Positions 14,885-23,701 of a DNA stretch of 40,031 nucleotides are shown piece by piece. This DNA is from Bacteroidales bacterium (GTDB lineage Bacteria > Bacteroidota > Bacteroidia > Bacteroidales > UBA932). The DNA lies in NCBI GenBank assembly GCA_017472115.1, contig JAFUQW010000008.1, positions 1 to 40,031 of the forward strand. The letters run 5' to 3'. Below the pieces are notes generated by a model. That model was not told the DNA's origin and ran no database searches. It worked only from the letters and a program-made list of their open reading frames with translations. Both the position numbers and the translations under genes were made by a program. Every line of letters begins with the position of its first letter. Position 1 is the first letter of the stretch.

Positions 14885-16368
14885 TACTGGAAAAGGTCAT
14901 ATATGGCAGCGGATGCACACTCGTCAAGGGTGATGCAGGGACCATTGTCACGTCTGTCTGCAATGACTCGAGGAAAGTGACCCCGGGATCATTGTTCGTG
15001 GCCGTAAAGGGATATGCAAGCGACGGACACAGTTTCATAGCGACCGCCGTCGAGAAGGGTGCATGTGCAATAGTATATGAAGATCAGGCACTTGCGCAGG
15101 CACAGATGGAAGCGGCCGGCAAGGCGGCGGAGAATGTCGCGATGATACGCGCGGAATCCTCAAGACATGCCCTTGCGATCATAGCTGCCAATTTCCATGA
15201 CAACCCTTCGCACAAGCTGACCCTTGTCGGTATCACAGGCACCAACGGAAAGACCACGACAGTGACACTCCTGCACAGGATGTTCACCGCATTGGGATAT
15301 AACTGCGGACTTCTCTCCACCATAGCCAACTATGTCGGCACAAAGGGTACGGAGGCTGTGAACACCACCTCTGATCCGCTGACCATCAACTCATTGCTGA
15401 ACGAGATGGTGGAAGCCGGCTGCGAATACTGTTTCATGGAAGTGAGCTCGATAGGTGTGGAACAGGAGAGGATCGCCGGCCTGAAGTTCAAGGCAGGAAT
15501 ATTCTCCAACCTGACACACGACCATCTTGACTATCACAAGACTTTTGCAGAGTATCTCAGATGCAAGAAGCTCTTCTTCGACACACTGCCTTCCGACGCC
15601 TTCGCCATAACGAATGTGGATGACCGCAACGGAATGGTGATGCTGCAGAACACAAAGGCTGTTCCGGTGACATATTCGCTCAGGAGCATGGCCGACCACA
15701 CATGCCGCATCATAGAGCAGAGCTTCGAAGGCATGCTTCTGAAATTCGACGGCACGGAGGCATGGAGCTGCCTTATCGGACAGCACAACGCCTACAACCT
15801 GCTCGCGATCTACACCACTGCCGTGACCCTTGGTGCTGATCCCGAAGAAGTGCTTGTGGCACTTAGCACCCTCAGACCTGCACCGGGCAGGCTCGAGAAC
15901 ATAAGAGGACCGAAGGACATATCCGTCATAATCGATTACGCTCATACGCCTGATGCTTTGGAGAATGTCCTCAAGACTCTGCGCGAGATAGCACCGGACA
16001 GGGAACTGATCTGTCTTTTCGGATGTGGCGGAGACAGGGACAGGACCAAGAGGCCTGAAATGGGACTCATAGCTCAGAAGATGGCGGACAGGATCATCGT
16101 GACCTCGGACAACAGCAGGACTGAAAAGACTTCCGACATCATGGCGGAGATCAAGGGAGGCATGGACATCAGCGGCAGGGCGAAGTCGCTGTTCATAGAA
16201 GACAGAAGAGAAGCGATCCGCACAGCCGTGATGCTCGCCGGCCCGGGCGCAACGATACTGCTGGCAGGAAAGGGACACGAGACCTACCAGATAACAGGCA
16301 CCGAAAAGGTGCATTTCGACGAGAAGGAGATCGTCGCAGAAATTTTCAACGACATAACGAGACTATAA
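14881..16368 (+). CDS. murE: UDP-MurNAc-tripeptide ligase
   Basis: MurE adds the third amino acid to UDP-MurNAc-L-Ala-D-Glu in the cytoplasm, using ATP. The 495-residue protein has the three Mur-ligase domains: N-terminal substrate domain (about 20-105), ATPase domain with GTNGKTTT at 120-127, and C-terminal domain with the amino-acid selectivity loop at about 410-413. That loop reads DNSR where meso-diaminopimelate enzymes typically have DNPR and lysine enzymes DNPA or similar. The Arg is kept, so diaminopimelate remains the better guess. The lysine expected to be carbamylated lies at about 219-220 (YLRCKKLFF). Overlaps ftsI by 4 bp. Confidence 0.95.
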   Translation: MILEKVIYGSGCTLVKGDAGTIVTSVCNDSRKVTPGSLFVAVKGYASDGHSFIATAVEKGACAIVYEDQALAQAQMEAAGKAAENVAMIRAESSRHALAIIAANFHDNPSHKLTLVGITGTNGKTTTVTLLHRMFTALGYNCGLLSTIANYVGTKGTEAVNTTSDPLTINSLLNEMVEAGCEYCFMEVSSIGVEQERIAGLKFKAGIFSNLTHDHLDYHKTFAEYLRCKKLFFDTLPSDAFAITNVDDRNGMVMLQNTKAVPVTYSLRSMADHTCRIIEQSFEGMLLKFDGTEAWSCLIGQHNAYNLLAIYTTAVTLGADPEEVLVALSTLRPAPGRLENIRGPKDISVIIDYAHTPDALENVLKTLREIAPDRELICLFGCGGDRDRTKRPEMGLIAQKMADRIIVTSDNSRTEKTSDIMAEIKGGMDISGRAKSLFIEDRREAIRTAVMLAGPGATILLAGKGHETYQITGTEKVHFDEKEIVAEIFNDITRL

Positions 16369-16371
16369 AAA

Positions 16372-17658
16372 ATGATATACCACTTATTTGAATTTCTAAG
16401 AGAATACGACATACCGGGACAGGGGCTGTTCCATTATCTGTCCTTCAGGGCCATACTGTCTTTCACCACTGCCCTTCTCTTCTCGATAATCGCCGGCAAA
16501 AGGATAATCGGCTGGATACAGAAGAAGCAGATCGGTGAGGAGATACGCGACCTCGGGCTGGAAGGCCAGATGCAGAAGAAAGGCACTCCTACCATGGGAG
16601 GAATCATCATATTCCTCTCGATAATGATTCCCGTACTCCTTTTCGCCAACCTGACGAACATATATATCATACTACTGATAATCAGCACCATATGGTTCTT
16701 CCTCGTAGGCTTTGCAGATGATTACATCAAGGTGTTCAGGAAGAACAAGGAGGGAATGAGCGAGAGGACCAAGCTGGTTGCCCAGGGTCTGCTCGGACTC
16801 GCCATAGGACTTGCGGTGTGCTTCAGCGACCAGATCGTGGTGAGGGAGAAGGTGAGCGTGGAAGAAGTCGTCACCACAGTAGCGGCAGACGGCTCTCCGG
16901 AAGCTGAGGAAATCACACAGACCGTCGAAAAGCATGATGTCATAAAGAGCACCAAGACTACCATCCCTTTCATAAAGAATCATGAATTCGACTACAAATG
17001 GCTCTCCCCTTTCAAAGGCACATGGGGCTGGTACTGCAAGTGGGCCATCTATGTGCTCATGATAATAATAGTCATCACGGCATGTTCAAACGGAGTCAAC
17101 CTCACTGACGGAATGGACGGTCTGGCGACAGGTTCTTCTGCCATCGTAGGAGTAGTTCTCGGAATATTCGCATGGCTCTCAGGAAACATCCTCAATGCCG
17201 AATACCTCAACATAATGTATATCCCCGGAAGCGGTGAGATCGCGGTATTCATGTCGGCATTCGTCGGTGCCCTCGTGGGATTCCTGTGGTATAATTCGTT
17301 CCCTGCACAGGTGTTCATGGGCGATACGGGAAGCCTCATGCTCGGAGGAATAATCGGAGTCTGCGCCATTCTCATAAGGAAAGAGCTTCTGCTGCCGATC
17401 CTCTGCGGAATCTTCTTCGTAGAAAGCATTTCCGTACTCATGCAGAGATTCTGGTTCAGATATACAAAGAAGAAATACGGCGAAGGAAGAAGGGTGTTCA
17501 AGATGGCACCTCTGCACCACCACTTCCAGAAGGAGGGAATACCTGCCCTGATACAGAAGCCTGCCAAGGCAATGCCTGAAGCAAAGATAACCGTCAGGTT
17601 CTGGATCATCGGTCTTATATTGGCCGTGATAACCATAGCAATGTTGAAACTGAGATAA
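16372..17658 (+). CDS. mraY: Phospho-N-acetylmuramoyl-pentapeptide transferase
   Basis: This integral membrane enzyme makes lipid I by transferring phospho-MurNAc-pentapeptide to undecaprenyl phosphate. Of the 428 residues, most lie in about ten transmembrane helices. Catalytic and substrate motifs are present: FADDYIK (about 114-120), NLTDGMDGLATG (about 243-254), MGDTGSLMLGG (about 318-328) and the HHHF tract near 382. A hydrophilic insertion of about 40 residues (about 157-198; Glu/Val/Thr-rich, ending TTIPFIKNHEFDY) makes it longer than the 360-residue E. coli enzyme. I recall similar insertions in other Bacteroidota MraY. It directly follows murE; murF, usual between them elsewhere, is missing. 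Confidence 0.96.
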   Translation: MIYHLFEFLREYDIPGQGLFHYLSFRAILSFTTALLFSIIAGKRIIGWIQKKQIGEEIRDLGLEGQMQKKGTPTMGGIIIFLSIMIPVLLFANLTNIYIILLIISTIWFFLVGFADDYIKVFRKNKEGMSERTKLVAQGLLGLAIGLAVCFSDQIVVREKVSVEEVVTTVAADGSPEAEEITQTVEKHDVIKSTKTTIPFIKNHEFDYKWLSPFKGTWGWYCKWAIYVLMIIIVITACSNGVNLTDGMDGLATGSSAIVGVVLGIFAWLSGNILNAEYLNIMYIPGSGEIAVFMSAFVGALVGFLWYNSFPAQVFMGDTGSLMLGGIIGVCAILIRKELLLPILCGIFFVESISVLMQRFWFRYTKKKYGEGRRVFKMAPLHHHFQKEGIPALIQKPAKAMPEAKITVRFWIIGLILAVITIAMLKLR

Positions 17659-17671
17659 GAAACGTCAATAT

Positions 17672-19006
17672 ATGTCAAGAATAGTCATATTAGGAGGAGG
17701 CGAAAGCGGAGTAGGATCTGCAGTCCTCGCCAAGACAAAGGGATTCGATGTGTTCCTGTCCGACATGGGAAAGATTTCGGACGAATATGCAGCAATGCTC
17801 GAGAAGTGGGAGATACCTTTCGAGCAGGGTTGCCATACCGAAGAACTCATCCTGAATGCAGACGAGGTGATAAAGAGCCCCGGCATTCCTTCGACTGCTC
17901 CGATGGTGCGGAAGATCGAGGAAAGGGGCATAGGGATCATATCGGAAATCGAGTTTGCAGGAAGGTATGACAATGCCAAGAAGATCTGCATCACGGGAAG
18001 CAACGGAAAGACGACCACTACATCCCTCATTTACCATCTCCTGTGTCAGGCCGGTCTGAATGTGGGACTCGGAGGAAACATAGGAAAGAGCTACGCTTAT
18101 CAGGTGGCGACCGAGAAATTCGACATATATGTCCTTGAACTGAGCAGTTTCCAGCTCGACAACATGTATGACTTCAAGGCAGACATAGCCATCATCACCA
18201 ACATAACACCCGACCATCTCGACAGATACGGTTACAAGATGGAGAACTATGTGAAGGCTAAGTTCCGCATCACACGCAACATGTCGAGCGACGACTGCTT
18301 CATATTCTGTTCGGATGACGACATCACCGTCAGCCACCTCAACAGAATCGTCATGAAGGCAAAGATGCTTCCTTTCACACAGAAGGAGAAGGTGGATCAG
18401 GGTGCGTATGTTGACGGAGACAGAATGATAGTACGTTTCAAGGACGAGGAATGCGACATGTATCTGCAGGAACTTGCCTTGGGAGGAAAACATAATGTAT
18501 ATAATTCGATGGCCGCTGCGCTCGCAGCCAAGGCCATGGAGATCGACAACGAAGTGATCCGTGACGGTCTTGCCACATTCCAGGCTGTGGAGCATAGGCT
18601 TGAGAAGGTTCTCAGCATCAGGGACGTTCTCTACATCAATGACTCGAAGGCGACCAATGTCGATGCGGCATGGTATGCTCTCGAATGCCAGACAAGACCT
18701 GTGATCTGGATTGCGGGAGGCACTGACAAGGGCAATGACTATTCGACATTGCGTCCTCTGGTTGAAGAAAAAGTAAAGGCATTGATATGCATGGGAGTCG
18801 ATAACAGGAAACTTCATGAGTCATTTGACGACATCGTGAAATGGACTTATGACGTGAATTCGGCTGAGGAAGCCGTAAAGGTCGCCGATTCGATAGCTGA
18901 GCCGGGAGATGTGGTTCTTCTGTCTCCATGCTGCGCAAGCTTCGACCTCTTCAGGAACTATGAAGACAGGGGAAGGAAATTCAAGGAAGCAGTAAGAAAT
19001 CTCTGA
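17672..19006 (+). CDS. murD: UDP-MurNAc-L-alanine:D-glutamate ligase
   Basis: MurD adds D-glutamate to UDP-MurNAc-L-Ala with ATP. The 444-residue protein starts with a Rossmann-like uridine-binding domain (VILGGGESGVGSA, about 5-17). It continues with the ATP-binding GSNGKTTT at 109-116, the central NITPDHLDRY motif (near 186-195) and the C-terminal domain with WIAGGTDKGNDY. The length is as expected. The stop TGA shares its last base with the start of ftsW (TGATG), implying coupled translation. Confidence 0.96.
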   Translation: MSRIVILGGGESGVGSAVLAKTKGFDVFLSDMGKISDEYAAMLEKWEIPFEQGCHTEELILNADEVIKSPGIPSTAPMVRKIEERGIGIISEIEFAGRYDNAKKICITGSNGKTTTTSLIYHLLCQAGLNVGLGGNIGKSYAYQVATEKFDIYVLELSSFQLDNMYDFKADIAIITNITPDHLDRYGYKMENYVKAKFRITRNMSSDDCFIFCSDDDITVSHLNRIVMKAKMLPFTQKEKVDQGAYVDGDRMIVRFKDEECDMYLQELALGGKHNVYNSMAAALAAKAMEIDNEVIRDGLATFQAVEHRLEKVLSIRDVLYINDSKATNVDAAWYALECQTRPVIWIAGGTDKGNDYSTLRPLVEEKVKALICMGVDNRKLHESFDDIVKWTYDVNSAEEAVKVADSIAEPGDVVLLSPCCASFDLFRNYEDRGRKFKEAVRNL

Positions 19007-20403
19007 TGACGGAAAAGAAACATAAGGATACAGGCAGAAACTGGTTCTGGCGCACCATCGACAGCATTGAAGGCGACAAGGTGGTGTGGATAATCGTGCT
19101 TCTGCTCATAATGTTCTCCATTCTCGCCATATTTTCATCCACTTCACTTCTCAAGGAAGGAACCAAGGACAGGATAGACTTCATCACGGACCATACTGTC
19201 GTGGCAGGAGTAGGACTGTTTCTGATATTCATCATCTACAAGATTCCATGGATAGGCTTCTTCAGGGCATGTTCCAAGGCCGGATTCGGTGTCTCGCTCT
19301 TCCTCCTCACTCTGCTCGACTGCCACGTGAACATACCGGGGGTGATACATGCCGAATACATCAACGGAGCATGGAGGACGCTGAGCCTGTTCGACAAGCA
19401 GCTGCATGTGTTCGAGGTAGTGAAGGTGGCCATGGTGGTATATCTTGCATGGGCCATGTTTGCCTACAAGGAAGATCAGGCTGCAGCGGAAAAGCGCAGG
19501 CCGAGCAAATATCTCGGACTGGCAAACAGGCTTTCCCGATACAGGTATCTGAAGTTTTTGGGTACCCCGCCCGGCAAGAGGATAATGTATATGTATCTTC
19601 CGATAATGATCACCAGCGTGCTGGTGATGCTCGGAAGCAATTCCAGCGGCATCTTCATTGGAGCTGTGCTGATAGCCGTGCTGTTCATAGGTGAATTGCC
19701 GAAAGGCGAAATAATAAAGACAGGAGCCTTGCTGGCGGCAGTCGTAGGCTTGCTTGTAGGCACCTACTACTTGACCGGCAAGCCGCAACGCGTAGGCACG
19801 ATGATCAGCCGTCTCACTACAGACTACACCGACGAATCACTTCTTGACGGACTCACACCTGGCACGGAGGCACACAGAAAGGTCATTGACAAGATGAGGC
19901 AGCCATACGGAGCACGCATCGCCGTACACGAGGGAGGTCTGATCGGAAAACACAGCGGCAACAGCACTCAGAAATACGCCGTCGCCAACATTTACGGCGA
20001 CTACATGTACAGCTTCATCATCGAGGAATACGGTCTCATCGGGGGCATAATAATTCTGTTTCTGTATGTGACTCTCCTCGCACGAGGCTCGCTGATAGCA
20101 AAGAACTGCAGCAATGAGTATGCGAAGATCACGGTCGGAGGACTGACAATCCTCATCACAGGACAGGCCTTCATGCACATGATGGTGAATGTGAACATCA
20201 TTCCTATGACGGGACAGACCCTGCCGCTGATAAGTCACGGAAGCTTCGCCTTCATAATGTTCTGCGTGGCATTCGGACTGATTCTTTCCATAAGCAGGAT
20301 GGCACAGAAGAAGATCAAGGAAGAGGAAGAGGCTGCAAAGCCGCTGTATGAAAGCGAGAAAGACGACATACAGGTCACAATGGATGTTCTTGAACAGTTA
20401 TAA
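19006..20403 (+). CDS. ftsW: SEDS-family septal peptidoglycan glycosyltransferase
   Basis: FtsW polymerises lipid II at the septum together with FtsI. This 465-residue protein has about ten transmembrane helices and a long hydrophilic C-terminal tail (about 430-465). SEDS-type landmarks include NGAWRTLSLF (about 121-130), the adjacent helix HVFEVVKVAMVVYLA, and the late MTGQTLPLISHGSFAFI segment (about 400-415). The usual QPSE box is replaced by HVFE, with the Glu kept. A long extracytoplasmic loop (about 265-330) contains EGGLIGKHSGNSTQK. Position after murD identifies it as FtsW and not RodA. Confidence 0.94.
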   Translation: MTEKKHKDTGRNWFWRTIDSIEGDKVVWIIVLLLIMFSILAIFSSTSLLKEGTKDRIDFITDHTVVAGVGLFLIFIIYKIPWIGFFRACSKAGFGVSLFLLTLLDCHVNIPGVIHAEYINGAWRTLSLFDKQLHVFEVVKVAMVVYLAWAMFAYKEDQAAAEKRRPSKYLGLANRLSRYRYLKFLGTPPGKRIMYMYLPIMITSVLVMLGSNSSGIFIGAVLIAVLFIGELPKGEIIKTGALLAAVVGLLVGTYYLTGKPQRVGTMISRLTTDYTDESLLDGLTPGTEAHRKVIDKMRQPYGARIAVHEGGLIGKHSGNSTQKYAVANIYGDYMYSFIIEEYGLIGGIIILFLYVTLLARGSLIAKNCSNEYAKITVGGLTILITGQAFMHMMVNVNIIPMTGQTLPLISHGSFAFIMFCVAFGLILSISRMAQKKIKEEEEAAKPLYESEKDDIQVTMDVLEQL

Positions 20404-20405
20404 TT

Positions 20406-21545
20406 ATGGAATACAGGAAATTGAGGGTAATAATAAGCGGAGGCGGCACGGGAGGACATATTTTCCCGGCTCTGTCGATTGCGGACAAGCTCAGGGAACT
20501 CAACCCTGAGACTGAGATACTGTTTGTCGGAGCTGAAGGCAGGATGGAGATGGAGAAGGTGCCTGCAGCCGGCTACAAGATCATCGGACTGCCTATTGCA
20601 GGACTGCAGAGAAAGCTGACCATAAGCAATCTTGCCCTCCCTTTCAAGGTGCTCAAGAGCATATTCATGGCACGAAAGACCTTGAAGAAGTTCAGACCGG
20701 ACATTGCGATCGGCGTAGGAGGATATGCCAGCGCCCCTCTTCTATGGACGGCAGGAATGCTCGGTATCCCGACTCTGATCCAGGAGCAGAACGGATTTGC
20801 AGGGCTTACCAACAAGATTGTGGCAAAAAAGGCAGGAAGCATCTGCGTGGCATATGAAGGGATGGAAAGGTTCTTCCCTGCTGACAGGATAGTGCTCAGC
20901 GGAAATCCTATCAGAAAAGACATCATGCCTGCAACAGAGGAAATGAAGAAGGAAGGATATGCATTCTATGGTCTGAACCCTGAATGCAGGCACATACTGG
21001 TAGTAGGCGGAAGTCTCGGAAGCGGGACCCTCAACAATGCGATGAAGAGCTGGATCATGAAAGGATGTCCGGGCGGAAGGGACATCGAAGTGATCTGGCA
21101 ATGCGGAAAATACTACAAGGATGCAATCGACGTGTTCATGAAGGAGGCGAAGGCCAACGGTATAGGTAAAAACAGCATCGAGAGGATACGTCACAGCGAT
21201 TTCATAAAGAGGATGGACCTTGCATATGCTGTAGCGGACGTGGTGGTATCGAGATCCGGCGCAAGCTCGGTATCAGAGCTTTGTGCAGCAGAGAAAGCTG
21301 TAATCTTCGTTCCGTCACCTAATGTGGCCGAGGACCATCAGACCCACAATGCAATGGCCTTGGTAAGCAAGGATGCCGCCCTCATGGTCCGCGACAGTGA
21401 AGCCGGAGAGAAACTGATGGATCTGGCATGCAGACTGACGGACGACAGAGAGAAGATCGCGCAGCTGGAAAGGAATATAGGAAAATTGGCACTTCGTGAT
21501 GCGGCTCAGACCATTGCTGACGAAGTTTACAGGATAGCGAAATGA
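20406..21545 (+). CDS. murG: Lipid II synthase (N-acetylglucosaminyltransferase MurG)
   Basis: MurG is a peripheral inner-membrane enzyme that adds GlcNAc to lipid I. The 379-residue GT28 protein has the N-terminal glycine loop SGGGTGGHIFPAL (about 11-23) and a second glycine-rich loop, VVGGSLGSGTLN (about 200-210). The donor-sugar site is at about 280-315, with SRSGASSVSELCA followed by PSPNVAEDHQTHNA. It starts 2 bp after the ftsW stop and overlaps murC by 4 bp. Confidence 0.97.
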   Translation: MEYRKLRVIISGGGTGGHIFPALSIADKLRELNPETEILFVGAEGRMEMEKVPAAGYKIIGLPIAGLQRKLTISNLALPFKVLKSIFMARKTLKKFRPDIAIGVGGYASAPLLWTAGMLGIPTLIQEQNGFAGLTNKIVAKKAGSICVAYEGMERFFPADRIVLSGNPIRKDIMPATEEMKKEGYAFYGLNPECRHILVVGGSLGSGTLNNAMKSWIMKGCPGGRDIEVIWQCGKYYKDAIDVFMKEAKANGIGKNSIERIRHSDFIKRMDLAYAVADVVVSRSGASSVSELCAAEKAVIFVPSPNVAEDHQTHNAMALVSKDAALMVRDSEAGEKLMDLACRLTDDREKIAQLERNIGKLALRDAAQTIADEVYRIAK

Positions 21546-22882
21546 AACACATATATTTTATAGGAATCGGCGGCATCGGCATGAGTGCGATCGCCAGATA
21601 TTACAACGCCAAGGGATATAAGGTGAGCGGTTATGACAAGACACCGTCACCGCTTACGCATGCCCTTGAATCTGAAGGCATCGAGGTACATTACACCGAT
21701 GACATAAGCTATGTTCCGAAGGACACGGATGAGACTCTGGTAGTCTATACACCGGCAATTCCGAAGGACATGGGAGAACTCGTTTATGTGCAGGAGAACG
21801 GCTACAGGGTCATCAAGCGTTCGAGAATGCTCGGCGAAATAGCTCAGGGACAGAGGTGCATGGCTGTTGCCGGCACACATGGAAAGACCACCACGAGTAC
21901 TCTCACAAGCCATCTGTTCACTGCTACAGGAGAAGGATGCTCGGCGTTTCTCGGAGGTATTTCAAAGAATTATGACAGTAATCTGCTCATAAGCGCCAAT
22001 GATGTCATCGTAGCCGAGGCTGATGAATTCGACCGTTCTTTCCTCCAGCTGTTTCCTGAGATTGCGGTGATAACATCAATGGATCCCGACCACCTTGACA
22101 TATACGGTGACGAAGCACACATACGCGAAGCGTTCAAGGCCTTCGCCTCTCAGGTCAGCGGCACTGTCATAATCAAGCATGGTCTCGACATAACACCGTC
22201 GGACACGGCAGCCCGCATAATGACCTACGGTTTCAATGAGCCTGAGGCTGATTTCTGGGCGGAACCCCTCGAAAAGGGACATTTCAATCTCCATCATCCG
22301 GGCGGTGTGATCGAGGATTGCGTGGTGGGAATCCCCGGCTGGGTCAATGTGGAGAACGGAACTGCTGCCGCAGCCATTGCCCTTACCTACGGTCTCGATC
22401 CGTCGGGCATCAGGGAAGCACTCGCCTCATTCGAGGGTGTGAAGAGAAGATTCGACATGCAGGTACGTATGCCCGGACATGTCTATATAGATGATTATGC
22501 ACATCATCCGCGCGAAATCGCTGCTGCTCTCAGTTCGATCAGGGAGTCATACCCCGACATGAAGCTCACCGCCGTATTCCAGCCCCACCTCTACACGAGG
22601 ACTCGTGACTTCGCTCCTGAATTTGCAGCCGCACTCAGCAATGTTGACAAACTCATACTTCTCGAAATATATCCTGCCCGCGAAGAACCGATTCCGGGAG
22701 TGACGTCCGAAATCATATTCAAGGATGTGACAGCACCGGAGAAGGTGCTGCTCAAGAGATCGGAATTCATGGACTATATCAAGGGAGAGGATGTGGAGCT
22801 GCTTGTTACTCTCGGTGCGGGAGACATCGACAGGTTCGTGCCTGAGATCGCATCGATGCTTACAGGCAGGTACGGAAAATGA
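21542..22882 (+). CDS. murC: UDP-MurNAc:L-alanine ligase
   Basis: MurC performs the first amino-acid addition in the pathway. The 446-residue protein has the N-terminal GIGGIGMSAIA (about 8-18), the ATP site GTHGKTTT at 111-118, a central DPDHLDIYGD (about 181-190) and the C-terminal YIDDYAHHPREI motif (about 318-329). All three domains are intact. Most bacteria place ddl or murB nearby, but neither appears here. A 26-bp gap separates it from ftsQ, the largest inside the cluster. Confidence 0.96.
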   Translation: MKHIYFIGIGGIGMSAIARYYNAKGYKVSGYDKTPSPLTHALESEGIEVHYTDDISYVPKDTDETLVVYTPAIPKDMGELVYVQENGYRVIKRSRMLGEIAQGQRCMAVAGTHGKTTTSTLTSHLFTATGEGCSAFLGGISKNYDSNLLISANDVIVAEADEFDRSFLQLFPEIAVITSMDPDHLDIYGDEAHIREAFKAFASQVSGTVIIKHGLDITPSDTAARIMTYGFNEPEADFWAEPLEKGHFNLHHPGGVIEDCVVGIPGWVNVENGTAAAAIALTYGLDPSGIREALASFEGVKRRFDMQVRMPGHVYIDDYAHHPREIAAALSSIRESYPDMKLTAVFQPHLYTRTRDFAPEFAAALSNVDKLILLEIYPAREEPIPGVTSEIIFKDVTAPEKVLLKRSEFMDYIKGEDVELLVTLGAGDIDRFVPEIASMLTGRYGK

Positions 22883-22908
22883 ACAGATGATCTGAACGGA
22901 GCATACAG

Positions 22909-23688
22909 ATGAACAAGATATTGAAACATATTCTCACTGGTGTATGCGGCTTCCTCATGGCAGCCGTGATCCTGATTTCGTATCTTGCGGGACAGAGGGA
23001 ACGAGACGGACTTGTATGCAAGGGAACAGACATTGTCATACTCGACAGCGCAAGCAACAGCTTCGTATCGGAAAAGGACATACTGAAATATCTTGACAGG
23101 GAATTCGGTGCATATGCAGGCAAGCCTCTCGACAGCCTTGACCTCGTCAGGATCGAAAAGATAATCGACGGCAGAAGTGCGGTGAAGAAAAGTCACGCAT
23201 TCGTGACGAGAGACAGCATGCTGAGGATACATGTGACGCAGAGAAAGCCCGTCGTTAGGTTTCAGAGGCAGGACGGAGGATTCTATGCCGATGAGGAAGG
23301 ATTTATATTTCCACTTCAGTCGAGCTATGCTTCGCATGTCTATGTGATAGACGGAGCCATTCCTCTTGCAGCCAACAGCGGCTACAAGGGATCGATAGAA
23401 AGTGAGGAGGAAAGGGAGTGGTTCGGCAAAATGATGAATCTGGTCAACTTCATCGGGAAAAGCAGAGACTGGCAGGACAAGATTGTTCAGATCTCGGTTG
23501 CGGAGAACGGGGAACTCACGCTCGTGCCGAGGGAGGGGATGGAACTTTTCCTTTTCGGACAGCCGACCGGGATAGAGGAAAAGTTCATGAAGATGAAGAT
23601 GTACTACACCCACATATTGCCGGACAAGGGACCGGGAAAATACAGGAAGGTGGATGTGAGGTTTGAAGGACAGATAGTTTGCAGATAA
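22909..23688 (+). CDS. ftsQ: Cell division protein FtsQ/DivIB-like
   Basis: A 259-residue bitopic protein with a short cytoplasmic N-terminus, one transmembrane helix (about 8-26) and an extracytoplasmic region. That region starts with a POTRA-like fold (about 38-115; FVSEKDILKYL, then a typical MLRIHVTQRKPVVRF strand). The Arg-Lys-Pro strand and the following FYADEEGFIFPL are characteristic of FtsQ. It scaffolds FtsL and the synthase FtsWI at the septum. Sequence similarity to E. coli FtsQ is low; the assignment rests on topology, these motifs and location before ftsA. Confidence 0.88.
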   Translation: MNKILKHILTGVCGFLMAAVILISYLAGQRERDGLVCKGTDIVILDSASNSFVSEKDILKYLDREFGAYAGKPLDSLDLVRIEKIIDGRSAVKKSHAFVTRDSMLRIHVTQRKPVVRFQRQDGGFYADEEGFIFPLQSSYASHVYVIDGAIPLAANSGYKGSIESEEEREWFGKMMNLVNFIGKSRDWQDKIVQISVAENGELTLVPREGMELFLFGQPTGIEEKFMKMKMYYTHILPDKGPGKYRKVDVRFEGQIVCR

Positions 23689-23701
23689 AAGGACAGCATA
23701 T

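Noticed and set aside
16840..16970. The hydrophilic insertion in MraY as a novel domain
   Set aside because: Comparable insertions are, as far as I recall, common in Bacteroidota MraY, so it is a lineage trait and not specific to this genome.
17690..18817. A 375-codon minus-strand frame opposite murD, with similar long frames opposite murE (15391-16314) and ftsI (13259-14029)
   Set aside because: All are shadows of conserved plus-strand genes with no promoter, signal or family motif of their own.
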